Notes: generated by a model not told the origin, from the sequence alone. A DNA stretch of 12,094 bases from an uncultured Campylobacter sp. (GCF_905373215.1 NZ_CAJPRT010000033.1:1-12094), one strand, 5' to 3'. Positions 1 to 6,953 are shown, counted from the stretch's first letter. Numbers and translations: made by a program.

Positions 1-29
1 AACCCCACCCAACCCCTGACGACGCTAGC

Positions 30-55
30 GGCGCAGGCTGCGCCTGAGTTTTATT
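30..55 (+). terminator. possible intrinsic terminator of a gene left of the window
   Basis: A GC-rich dyad can fold either as GGCGC (30-34) with GCGCC (40-44) or as CAGGC (34-38) with GCCTG (42-46). It is followed by AGTTTTATTCT, a moderately T-rich tail on the plus strand. The stem is only 5 bp, so termination is a guess. It would end transcription of a plus-strand gene entering from the left edge. Confidence 0.35.
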
Positions 56-198
56 CTAATGAAACGAACATGCGTAAAATTCCTCATGCAGTAATCCAAG
101 TCATATTAAATTTTAACGCGGACGGAGTCGCCCCTTCCTTGAGCGTGCCAGAGGTTAGGAATTTTTAAGGGGTGCTCCTTGTAAAATGAACATAGCAA

Positions 199-236
199 CG
201 CAAGGCTCAGCCTGAGGCGTTTCTTGCGAGCGCAAG
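199..236. repeat. three alternately complementary 6-mers (switchable hairpin)
   Basis: CGCAAG at 199-204, CTTGCG at 223-228 and CGCAAG at 231-236 are mutually complementary in two exclusive ways. The central arm can pair left across an 18-nt loop that itself contains the dyad AGGCTCAGCCT, or right in a tight hairpin. No T tract follows on either strand. No gene lies immediately downstream, so a regulatory role is unsupported. It may be part of a dispersed repeat. Confidence 0.4.
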
Positions 237-364
237 CGAAGCACAGAGTAAGTAGAGCCCTTCCCCCTTAAGAGAAAACATTGCCGCGAGTAAATTCCGA
301 AGATAGAATTTTACATAGCGAAATTCTAGAATTTTAAATTTATATAACGAATTTTACGAGTCTT

Positions 365-390
365 AAATTTAAAAGCAAAGCTTTAAATTT
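365..390 (-). repeat. AT-rich hairpin overlapping the 3' end of the YcxB-like gene
   Basis: AAATTT-AAAAGC (365-376) is complementary to GCTTTAAATTT (380-390) apart from one bulged A, with loop AAA (377-379). The gene's stop codon (383-385 on the plus strand, read as TAA on the minus) lies inside one arm. On the minus strand the hairpin is followed by AAGACTCGTAAAATTC rather than a run of T, so it is at best a weak terminator or a 3'-end stabiliser. Confidence 0.4.
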
Positions 391-910
391 CAACGTCCAG
401 ATCCACGGGCTCGATCTGCAAGCCGCGCAGATCCGCGAGATGCTGCACCGCGGCGTCCGTCTCGGCGTTTTTTGGAAGCACGATGTGAAAGCCGCGATCA
501 AACGCTAAGAAAAAATTCTCCCCGCCCGCAGCGATTCGATTTAGCGAGCGCGCGGCAAATTTCTCGCTTGCGCGCGGCTCGCCCTTTGAAAACGAGATCG
601 TCTCGTCGTCCGCGACGAAGCTCATCTCCGTGCTCGAGTCTTGCGCGAGTTTGGCGGCAGAGAGATGTTTTCTTAGCATGCGGCGGTAAAATTTCGGATA
701 AAAAATAAGCCACGCCGCACCCAAAATGACCGACGCCACGCTCGCAATCGGAGCCGTTTTCAAAAGCCCGTCGATGATGATGCCAACGAGCAAAAACTCA
801 AACGGTATGGCGTAGGTGCTGATGAGGCGCTGCTTGCGCGCCTTTTTGCTGTAAAGCAGCATAAATTTATTGAGGTTATCGACGTCGCGATTGGTGATAC
901 GTACTTTCAT
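383..910 (-). CDS. YcxB-like membrane protein, 175 aa
   Basis: This is a small membrane-anchored protein of unknown function. A basic N-terminal segment (residues 1-30, ending KKARKQR) precedes two closely spaced hydrophobic segments at about 31-50 and 53-71, giving a hairpin in the inner membrane. A basic loop (RRMLRKH, 76-82) then leads to a soluble domain at about 95-170. The segment FFLAFDRGFHIVLPKNAE (133-150) resembles the C-terminal YcxB signature, where a short strand turn precedes 'PK'. That layout of two helices plus a C-terminal beta domain is usual for YcxB-like proteins, whose role is not established. The ATG is supported by AAAGGA a few bases upstream on the minus strand. The gene is monocistronic in view and divergent from the lysophospholipid gene across 97 bp. 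The family call is from pattern memory only. Confidence 0.7.
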   Translation of the reverse strand: MKVRITNRDVDNLNKFMLLYSKKARKQRLISTYAIPFEFLLVGIIIDGLLKTAPIASVASVILGAAWLIFYPKFYRRMLRKHLSAAKLAQDSSTEMSFVADDETISFSKGEPRASEKFAARSLNRIAAGGENFFLAFDRGFHIVLPKNAETDAAVQHLADLRGLQIEPVDLDVEI

Positions 911-921
911 ATTTTTCCTTT

Positions 922-962
922 AATTTTTGCGTAATTGTAGCGAAGCCGCCTTAAATTTGCGT
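922..962 (-). promoter_or_regulatory. putative promoter of the YcxB-like gene
   Basis: TACAAT on the minus strand (complement of 934-939) sits 24 bp before the ATG and is a good -10 match. No clear -35 is seen, which is normal for Campylobacter sigma-70 promoters. It lies in the 97-bp divergent spacer shared with the plus-strand gene. Confidence 0.35.
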
Positions 963-974
963 CTATTAACTTCC

Positions 975-1003
975 GTGAGATAAAATCCCGTTTTTAAAGG
1001 AGC
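975..1003 (+). promoter_or_regulatory. putative promoter and SD of the lysophospholipid salvage gene
   Basis: TGAGATAAAAT ends in a -10-like TAAAAT at 981-986. It is followed by a strong Shine-Dalgarno AAAGGAGC (996-1003) that decides the GTG start at 1008. If this -10 is used, the 5' leader would be only about 15 nt. The SD is clear; the promoter is inferred. Confidence 0.4.
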
Positions 1004-1007
1004 ACCC

Positions 1008-4000
1008 GTGAAATCTTTATTAAAAATCAACGGATTTTTGCCGTTTTTGGCGATTATGTTTATCAACGCAAGCGTCGATCTGGGCCATAAGATCACGATC
1101 CAAAACGTCCTTGTTAAAAGCGCCGATTCGGGTGCTCTCATCGCTCTAACATCGCTTGTAAATTTGCTGATTTTGCTGCCTTACGTATTTCTTTTTAGCG
1201 CCAGCGGCTATCTCAACGACAAATTCTCGCGCACCCGCATTACGCGGATCTGCGCGAAACTCGGCGTCGCGCTTACTGCGCTCATTACGCTAGGTTATGC
1301 GTGCGGGTGGTTTTATTTTGCGTTTTTTATGACGATCCTGCTTGCGGCGCAAAGTGCAATCTACTCGCCCGCCAAATACGGCCTGATTAAAAAGATCGTC
1401 GGCGCGAAAAATTTAGGCGCAGCAAACGGCCTCGTGCAGGCTCTGACGATCATAGCAATTCTACTTTCATCGCTTGTTTTTTCGGTGATTTTCGAACTAT
1501 TTGCAGCCCGCAGCAGCGATGCAGGCGAGCTGATGAGCTCGGTTTGGTTCATCGGCGTGCTTTTGGTCGCGGGCTCCGTGCTTGAAACATACTATTCATA
1601 TAAAATTCCATTCTTCGACGCTGCGCAGCCACAGGCGGAATTTAATAAAGACGACTATCTTAAGCTTCGCTATCTAAGGCAAAATTTAAATTTTGTGCTA
1701 AAAGACAAAAACGTCCTGCTCTGCACGCTGGGGCTTTCGATGTTTTGGGCGGTCTCGCAGCTCGTGATCGCGACCTTCCCGGCTCACTACAAGAGCCTTA
1801 GCGGCAGCGACAACGTAATGGTGATCCAGGTGATATTGGCGCTTAGTGCGATCGGAATCGCGCTAGGCTCGATCTTTGCGGGCAGCTACTGCAAAAAACA
1901 TATCGAGCTCGGTATCGTGCCGTTCGGCGCATTCGGGCTTGCGCTCGCGCTAATGGTGCTAGCCAACGCGCACTCCGTATTTTGGCTCGGCACGGCATCG
2001 TTTTTCTTCGGATTTAGCGGCGGAATTTTTATCGTGCCGCTCAACGCCGTCATTCAGTTTTTTACCGCCGACGAGCGCATGGGGCGGGTGCTTGCGGGCT
2101 CAAATTTTATTCAAAATATCTTTATGGTGCTGTTTTTGCTCATCGCCATCATCTTGGTGCATTTTGCGGTCGCCAGCCGCGAAATTTTCGTTATGGCTGC
2201 TCTTTGCGTGCTCATCTGCGGGATCTTCGGCGCGAAATATCTGCCGCAGCTTTTCGTTAGAATTTTACTCATTCCGTTTATGAAATTCGGCTACCAAGTC
2301 CACGTAGACGGTATCGAAAACATCCCGCAAAAAGGCGGCGTACTGCTTTTGGGTAACCATATCAGCTGGATCGATTGGGCGGTGGTACAGCTTGCGTGCC
2401 CGCGCGGCGTGCGCTTCGTGATGCATCGCAGCTACTATGATCTGTGGTATTTGAAATGGTTTTTTAAAATTTTCCGCGTCATTCCGATCGGAGCGGGCGT
2501 GAGCAAAAGCGCGATCGAAAGTATTCGCGAGGCGCTAAATGCAGGCGAAGTAGTCGGGCTCTTCCCAGAAGGCCACATCAGCTACAACGGTCGCATAGAC
2601 GAGTTTCAAGGCGGATTTGAGCTAGCCGCGCACGATACGAACTCCGTAATCGTGCCTTTTTATATCAGGGGGCTTTGGGGATCGACGTTTTCGCGCGCTA
2701 GCGAGCATTATAAAAGAACGATCTCGCAAAGCGGCAAAAACGCACTTCGCGTAAGCTTCGGCGCGCCGATTGAGGCAAATTCCAAGGCGCACGAGGTAAA
2801 GCGCGCAGTAACGGAGCTGTCGTTTTTCAGCTGGGGCAAATATCTCGCAAGCCTAAAGCCACTTGCCTACAACTGGCTAAATCAAGCCAAAAGATCGCCT
2901 TTTAAGCGCGTAGCGGTCGATAGCACGGGAGTGAGCTTCACAAATTTAGCGATGATGAGCGCCGTTTTGATACTTCGCAAAAAGCTAAAGAGCCGCATAG
3001 GCAGCGAGGAGAACGTCGGTATAATTTTGCCTAGCTCGGTCATCGCAAGCGCCGTAAATTTAACGCTTTTTGCGATGGGCAAAACGAGCGTAAATTTAAA
3101 CTACACGCTAAGCGAGGAAAATTTAATCTACTGCGCGGATAAAGCAAACATCCGCACGATCATCAGCTCGCGAAAATTCGTAGAAAAACTCAAATCAAAG
3201 GGCTTTGAGCTGGAAAGCTCAATCGGCGATCGGCTTGTATACCTTGAGGATCTAAGCGAGGGCGTCTCTAAAAACGAGCGCATAGCTTGCGCGCTAAAAT
3301 CGCTGCTAATGCCTAAAATTTTATTTCGCGCGCTGTATTTTAAGCCGCACGCGATAGATGACGTAGCGACCATTTTATTTAGCAGCGGCAGCGAGGGAAA
3401 GCCCAAAGGTGTGGTTCTGACGCATAAAAATATAATGGCAAACGTCCGTCAAATTTCAGAGCTCATAAACGCCACCGAGTACGATGCGATTTTGGCGTCG
3501 CTACCGATCTTTCACTGCTTTGGGCTTACCGTAACGACGCTCTTTCCGCTAAACGACGGAATCTTAAGCATCCACGTGCCCGATCCTACAGACGCCTTTA
3601 GCGTCGGCAAGATGAGCGCGAAATACGGCGCTACGATAATGTTCGGCACTTCGACGTTTTTTAGACTCTACACCAAAAATAAAAGGCTCAATCCGCTTAT
3701 GCTGGCAAGTATTCGCCTAGCGATTGCGGGCGCGGAGAAGCTAAATGAAAACGTCCGAAAGGAATTTAAGATAAAATTCGGCATCGAAATTTACGAGGGC
3801 TACGGCACGACCGAGACTGCGCCGGTGGTGAGCGTAAATACGCCGAACGTCCTCGAACCCGATTTTTTCAAAGAGCTTCACTTCAACCGCGAAAAGAGCG
3901 TCGGCTTACCGCTTGCAGGCACGGTCATAAAGATCACCGATCCCGCCTCGCTGCAGCCGCTGCCAAACGGCCAGGAGGGGCTTATCTTAATCGGCGGACA

Positions 4001-4451
4001 TCAGGTTATGAAGGAATACTACGATGAGCCGGCAAAAACCGCCGAAGCGATCGCGCAAATGGACGGTGTACGCTACTACAAGAGCGGCGACATCGGCTAT
4101 ATCGACGACGACGGGTTTTTATTTATCACCGACCGCCTTTCGCGCTTTGCCAAAATCGGCGGCGAGATGATAAGCCTGGGTGCGGTAGAGAGCGCCGTGG
4201 GCGAAATTTTAGGCGAAAGCGCGATCTATTCGTGCGTAAACTTAAAAGACGAGAAAAAGGGCGAAAAGATCGCTCTGCTTTACGTGGGCGAGGCGAGCGA
4301 GGATGAAATTTCGCGCCGCCTGAAGGACTCCGCGCTGGCGCCGATAATGCAGCCAAGCGCCGTGAAAAAAGTGGAGCAAATCCCGGTACTCGGCAGCGGT
4401 AAGGTAAATCTCAAAGCGGTAAAGGATCTGGCGATAGAGCTCGGGCTGTAA
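1008..4451 (+). CDS. aas: LplT-PlsC-acyl-ACP synthetase fusion (lysophospholipid salvage)
   Basis: This single 1147-residue inner-membrane protein appears to flip lysophospholipids inward and re-acylate them using acyl-ACP. Residues 1-415 are an MFS transporter with about twelve hydrophobic segments. They include the loop motif GYLNDKFSR (67-75) and SPAKYG (120-125), which is typical of LplT. Residues about 430-620 are a PlsC acyltransferase with NHISWID (450-456; H451 and D456 form the HX4D catalytic pair) and FPEG (519-522). Residues about 630-1147 are an adenylate-forming domain: SSGSEGKPKG (792-801), YEGYGTTET (929-937), SGD (1026-1028), DR (1042-1043) and the C-terminal catalytic lysine K1132 in GSGK. 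In E. coli the same parts are two adjacent genes, lplT and aas; fused versions are known in other Gram-negatives. All key motifs are intact. The start is GTG, with a strong SD. Confidence 0.93.
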   Translation: MKSLLKINGFLPFLAIMFINASVDLGHKITIQNVLVKSADSGALIALTSLVNLLILLPYVFLFSASGYLNDKFSRTRITRICAKLGVALTALITLGYACGWFYFAFFMTILLAAQSAIYSPAKYGLIKKIVGAKNLGAANGLVQALTIIAILLSSLVFSVIFELFAARSSDAGELMSSVWFIGVLLVAGSVLETYYSYKIPFFDAAQPQAEFNKDDYLKLRYLRQNLNFVLKDKNVLLCTLGLSMFWAVSQLVIATFPAHYKSLSGSDNVMVIQVILALSAIGIALGSIFAGSYCKKHIELGIVPFGAFGLALALMVLANAHSVFWLGTASFFFGFSGGIFIVPLNAVIQFFTADERMGRVLAGSNFIQNIFMVLFLLIAIILVHFAVASREIFVMAALCVLICGIFGAKYLPQLFVRILLIPFMKFGYQVHVDGIENIPQKGGVLLLGNHISWIDWAVVQLACPRGVRFVMHRSYYDLWYLKWFFKIFRVIPIGAGVSKSAIESIREALNAGEVVGLFPEGHISYNGRIDEFQGGFELAAHDTNSVIVPFYIRGLWGSTFSRASEHYKRTISQSGKNALRVSFGAPIEANSKAHEVKRAVTELSFFSWGKYLASLKPLAYNWLNQAKRSPFKRVAVDSTGVSFTNLAMMSAVLILRKKLKSRIGSEENVGIILPSSVIASAVNLTLFAMGKTSVNLNYTLSEENLIYCADKANIRTIISSRKFVEKLKSKGFELESSIGDRLVYLEDLSEGVSKNERIACALKSLLMPKILFRALYFKPHAIDDVATILFSSGSEGKPKGVVLTHKNIMANVRQISELINATEYDAILASLPIFHCFGLTVTTLFPLNDGILSIHVPDPTDAFSVGKMSAKYGATIMFGTSTFFRLYTKNKRLNPLMLASIRLAIAGAEKLNENVRKEFKIKFGIEIYEGYGTTETAPVVSVNTPNVLEPDFFKELHFNREKSVGLPLAGTVIKITDPASLQPLPNGQEGLILIGGHQVMKEYYDEPAKTAEAIAQMDGVRYYKSGDIGYIDDDGFLFITDRLSRFAKIGGEMISLGAVESAVGEILGESAIYSCVNLKDEKKGEKIALLYVGEASEDEISRRLKDSALAPIMQPSAVKKVEQIPVLGSGKVNLKAVKDLAIELGL

Positions 4452-4470
4452 ATTTTAAAGCCTTAAAATT
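4451..4470. repeat. short AT-rich inverted repeat after the aas stop
   Basis: AATTTTAA (4451-4458) and TTAAAATT (4463-4470) form a perfect 8-bp dyad with loop AGCC, starting on the last base of the stop codon. The stem contains no G:C pair and no long T run follows, so it could be a weak terminator or simply one of the many AAATTTTA strings of this genome. Confidence 0.4.
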
Positions 4471-4560
4471 CGCGCCCTAAATTTTAAATTTACGCTTTGC
4501 CGAGCTATTTGCGCGAAGTAGCACAAAGAGCAAAATTCCTCTTTTAAATATTTATTCTTT

Positions 4561-4607
4561 ATCGCCGCCGCAGGGCTTTGCGGCTTTCGCTTCTAGCGGC
4601 GGGCGAT
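4561..4607. repeat. GC-rich imperfect inverted repeat
   Basis: ATCGCCGCCGC (4561-4571) is complementary to GCGGCGGGCGAT (4596-4607) with a single bulged G, giving an 11-bp stem around a 24-nt loop. A competing inner hairpin, CCGCA (4568-4572) with TGCGG (4579-4583), uses part of the same arm. No T tract follows. Function unknown. Confidence 0.5.
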
Positions 4608-4751
4608 CTCGCAGTTACGGCGGCGACTTTATTTGGGGCGACAGCCGCGTGCGGTTGCAGCGCCAAATTTATGCTAAATTTTACGGACAGACAGCAGCCG
4701 CTCGCTACGCAGATAGACAAAATTCTTGAATCAGATGCCCGGCGAAATTTT

Positions 4752-4829
4752 ACGGCAGAGCTGCGGGGAGAGTTTTAACGGCGTGCGTGCGGAAAAAATT
4801 TCAATGGCGTATGTGCGGCGAGAAATTTT
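4752..4829. repeat. degenerate tandem repeat, three 26-bp units
   Basis: Units start at 4752, 4778 and 4804, exactly 26 bp apart. Each has the form A(C/T)GGC-n-TGCGG-n-A/T-rich tail. The anchors are ACGGC...CTGCGG, ACGGC...GTGCGG and ATGGC...GTGCGG, with the TGCGG element 10 bp into each unit. A partial fourth unit to the left (4726-4751) matches only in its GCGAAATTTT tail. 26 is not a multiple of three, so the repeat shifts reading frame from unit to unit, which argues against a coding repeat. Confidence 0.55.
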
Positions 4830-5159
4830 AGCGACATTACTTTCCGCTTCGCCGCTTATAAAATTTGCAAATTTTATCTCCCGAGCGTGCGCCGATTATT
4901 ATGCCGACGAGGTTTATAAACCGCGACGCAAACTCCCAGCTTCGTCCTTCCGCCGCCACAGCGGCTAAATTTTATCTACTCGCGCTAAGTGCGCCTCCAA
5001 GCAGGTCTGTATTTACATTAGCGCAAAAGTATCGAGCAGCTCTAAATTTAAAAGATAAACTTCATTCTCGCAAATTAAAATTTTAAAATTTAAAAGCCGT
5101 TTAAATTTAACCGAAGTCGGCAGAGCTAAATTTTAAAAAGGTCTAAATTTTAAGGATTT

Positions 5160-5200
5160 TAAAAAAGATGAAAGTGCCGCGGAGCGTGAGCTCCACGGCA
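5160..5200 (-). terminator. intrinsic terminator of the flavodoxin operon
   Basis: Read on the minus strand, TGCCGTGGAGC (complement of 5190-5200) pairs with GCTCCGCGGCA (complement of 5175-5185) around the tetraloop TCAC. The one non-Watson-Crick pair is a G:U wobble on this strand but an A-C mismatch on the other, which assigns it to the minus strand. It is followed by CTTTCATCTTTTTT. The hairpin begins 14 bp after the fldA stop codon. Confidence 0.85.
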
Positions 5201-5214
5201 AATCTAAAGGAGGA

Positions 5215-5706
5215 CTATTTAAAAGATGGGGCGATCTGCGCTACCCACGCTTCGATGCGGCTCTCGGTGAGGTCGCTTTGATTGTCGTTGTCTAGCGCGA
5301 GGCCTACGAATTTGCCGTCCACTACGGCCTTACTCTCGTCAAATTCATATCCGTCGGTAGGCACTGCGCCTACGATATTTGCACCCGCTTTTTTGAAGTT
5401 ATCGTATAGCTCGCGCATTGCGTTGCAGTAGGCGTCGCTGTAGCTTGAGCTATCGCCCATGCCAAAAATCGCGACGGTCTTGCCCGCGACATCAAGGGCT
5501 GAGAAATCAAAGCCTGCCCAGTCGTCCTGCAGCTCGCCGTCGTTCCACGTGGAGCTGCCGATGATGAGCGCGGTGTATTTATTTAGATCTGCAGGCGCGA
5601 TGTCCGCGACATTTTTTAGCTCGTTTTCTATGCCTAGCTTTTCGGAGATTAGCTTCGCGGCGTCCTCGGTATTGCCCATCGAGCTTCCAAAAATAATTCC
5701 AACCAT
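5215..5706 (-). CDS. fldA: flavodoxin FldA, 163 aa
   Basis: This is a small soluble FMN protein that carries single low-potential electrons in the cytoplasm. In Helicobacter and Campylobacter flavodoxin is the known acceptor of pyruvate oxidoreductase, whose gene lies to the right in this window. The N-terminal strand VGIIFGSSMGNTED (residues 2-15) carries the phosphate-binding loop. SSTWNDGELQDDW (51-63) supplies W54 at the position that flanks the isoalloxazine ring, and GMGDSSSYSDAY (82-93) supplies the stacking Y89. The later segment PTDGYEFDESKAV is typical of long-chain flavodoxins, and the length matches. The H. pylori protein has Ala where W54 stands here. The ATG at 5704-5706 has SD AAAAGGA, which overlaps the stop codon of the preceding gene 11 bp away. 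It is thus the last gene of a three-gene operon and may be translationally coupled. Confidence 0.96.
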   Translation of the reverse strand: MVGIIFGSSMGNTEDAAKLISEKLGIENELKNVADIAPADLNKYTALIIGSSTWNDGELQDDWAGFDFSALDVAGKTVAIFGMGDSSSYSDAYCNAMRELYDNFKKAGANIVGAVPTDGYEFDESKAVVDGKFVGLALDNDNQSDLTESRIEAWVAQIAPSFK

Positions 5707-5717
5707 TTGGTATCCTT

Positions 5718-6953
5718 TTAATAAATTTTGTCGGTAAGCTTGTATGGTACTAATTTCATAATGAAATTTCCCTTAAAGCATTCGCTTTTTATCTCGACGT
5801 GGCAGTTAAAATTTTCATTTTTTGGATAGACAAGATACACGGCGTCGAGGTTTGCTCCCCGGCAAAGCTCTAGCGCTTTTTTTATATCATTATCATAAAT
5901 GGCTGGATTTTGAGGTAGAATTTTTTTAAAGCTCGTAACCACGCCTAGGCTAAAACCGCTCTTGCGAACTACAATGAGCTCGCCCGATTTGCCCACAAGT
6001 TGCAGCTGTGCGCCTGCATTTCGAAGCGCGATTTTGCAAAATACGAAGTTGCGAAACGCATCGTCTCCGTTTAGCAGCAATCCGCTACGCAGACTCACGA
6101 TTGCGTGAGTTAGCTTATAAGAGGGCTTAGCGGCAAATACTGGCAGCGGCATGCCGCGCAGATAGGAAAAAATTATCGCGTTATCCGCTGCACAAAATTT
6201 CACGGCGGGCTTGAAGCGGTAAATTTTACGAGCCCCGCGCCCAAGCTCGGAGACGATGAAATTTAAAAACGCAGCGCGAAACTGCATCTCGCCCTGCAAA
6301 TACTTGGGCGAAATCCTATAGCTCGCATTAACGTTAAAATTATATAGAGCTAACATCGCCCGCGCTCGCGAAGCCGCATCATAACCCTGCAGCGCCTCTG
6401 GCGCAATCTCGCGCCCGTTCGCATCAAAGCCAAAAATTTCGCCGCAAAAGAATTTTTTATTAAAAGCTTTGGCATTTAAAATTTCATCATCAATAAGCTC
6501 ATTATTGCGCCGCAGATCCGCTTTTTGGCGTTTTTCGCGCGCCGCGATATCTCGTTTTGGCGCGGCAATATCTCGTAACAAAGCTGATTTCTCGTCCGAA
6601 CGCTTAGCGCAGAAAAAATTCTTTTGCGCGGAGCTAGTGTCGCAAAAAATCCTTGCTGTTAAATTCCTATTCGCGCCGTCTTTTTGCGCACTCTTTACAG
6701 TATGCGGCTTAGAGGCATTACAATTAAGCGCGCCCGATTTACCACTTGAAAACTTTTTAAATTTGCCACTAAATTTCTTGCTTTCGGCGTGCGCAAGGTA
6801 AGTAGTGTTAAATTTGCTAGAATTTAAAAAATCCTTGGAATTTAGCTCGCCAGCTTCATCGTCGCAAGCATTTGATTGCGGCGCAGTGCGCGACCTTTTA
6901 ACCGCTTGCTTGGGCTTGCCGGCATTATTTAAATTCCTTGGAATTTTAATCAT
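5718..6953 (-). CDS. unrecognised 411-aa protein, basic low-complexity N-terminus
   Basis: I do not recognise this protein. Residues 1-150 are rich in Lys, Ser, Ala and Asn and look disordered, with small internal repeats (KFSGKFKKFSSGKSG at 61-74; RDIAAPK and RDIAARE side by side at 127-140). Residues about 155-411 look folded, with alternating hydrophobic strands and several cysteines but no CxxC pair. The end reads VYLVYPKNENFNCHVEIK (372-389) then IMKLVPYKL. No signal peptide or membrane helix is evident, so it is probably cytoplasmic. The ATG overlaps the last 8 bases of the upstream DUF2325 gene (ATGATTAA) and lacks a clear SD, implying translational coupling. The stop lies 11 bp before fldA. 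My recollection is that C. jejuni also has two hypothetical genes next to fldA; this should be the longer counterpart. Any link to flavodoxin is inference from position. Confidence 0.8.
   Translation of the reverse strand: MIKIPRNLNNAGKPKQAVKRSRTAPQSNACDDEAGELNSKDFLNSSKFNTTYLAHAESKKFSGKFKKFSSGKSGALNCNASKPHTVKSAQKDGANRNLTARIFCDTSSAQKNFFCAKRSDEKSALLRDIAAPKRDIAAREKRQKADLRRNNELIDDEILNAKAFNKKFFCGEIFGFDANGREIAPEALQGYDAASRARAMLALYNFNVNASYRISPKYLQGEMQFRAAFLNFIVSELGRGARKIYRFKPAVKFCAADNAIIFSYLRGMPLPVFAAKPSYKLTHAIVSLRSGLLLNGDDAFRNFVFCKIALRNAGAQLQLVGKSGELIVVRKSGFSLGVVTSFKKILPQNPAIYDNDIKKALELCRGANLDAVYLVYPKNENFNCHVEIKSECFKGNFIMKLVPYKLTDKIY

Larger units (their letters stand above)
1..382. other. gene-poor spacer with hairpins and short repeats
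   Basis: I see no convincing gene here. Plus-strand frame 1 stays open from position 1 to a TAA at 166-168. It could be the last 55 codons of a gene entering from the left, or an ATG-started 32-codon ORF at 70-168, but no ribosome-binding site or recognisable motif supports either. The stretch holds a terminator-like hairpin near 30-55, a similar 14-nt dyad at 35-48 and 203-216, and a three-way complementary set at 199-236. CCCCTT (131-136) is complementary to AAGGGG (167-172). The octamer GAATTTTA occurs three times, at 306, 329 and 349. The mix suggests a non-coding spacer, possibly carrying a dispersed repeat, but a single window cannot show copy number. Confidence 0.5.
4452..5214. other. 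763-bp spacer between convergent genes, no supported gene
   Basis: Short open frames exist on the plus strand (for example 4578-4778 and 4726-4968). They begin at TTG, lack ribosome-binding sites, overlap each other and resemble no protein I know, so I do not call genes. The left two-thirds is GC-richer with scattered AAATTTTA strings, a GC-rich dyad (4561-4607) and a 26-bp imperfect tandem repeat (4752-4829). The right end (about 5040-5160) is very AT-rich, with overlapping TTTAAATTTAA and CTAAATTTTAA strings; the latter occur at 5126 and 5143. It could be a decayed gene or insertion remnant, or may encode an unrecognised small RNA. Confidence 0.5.

Noticed and set aside
1..382. tRNA, tmRNA or SRP RNA gene in the left spacer
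   Set aside because: I found no T-loop GGTTCGA-type motif, no CCA-ended acceptor stem and no SRP core sequence on either strand.
4578..4778. 66-codon plus-strand frame with a hydrophobic, lipoprotein-like start
   Set aside because: It starts at TTG, has no ribosome-binding site, lacks basic residues before a proper hydrophobic core, and overlaps another frame at 4726. Nothing in it is recognisable.
4752..4829. CRISPR array
   Set aside because: The 26-bp units are contiguous and diverged, with no unique spacers and no cas genes in the window.
4726..4968. 80-codon plus-strand frame and the overlapping frame at 4865-5086
   Set aside because: They run through the 26-bp repeat and AT palindromes, lack SD sequences and overlap each other; the composition is that of non-coding DNA.
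5206..5267. AAAGGAGGA followed by ATG at 5226 on the plus strand, like a small ORF start
   Set aside because: The frame ends after 14 codons, is antisense to the 3' end of fldA, and SD-to-ATG spacing is too long.
6531..6580. Short nucleotide duplication inside the 411-residue gene as a mobile-element scar
   Set aside because: It stays in frame and encodes the paired RDIAA heptads; simple local duplication within a low-complexity region explains it.
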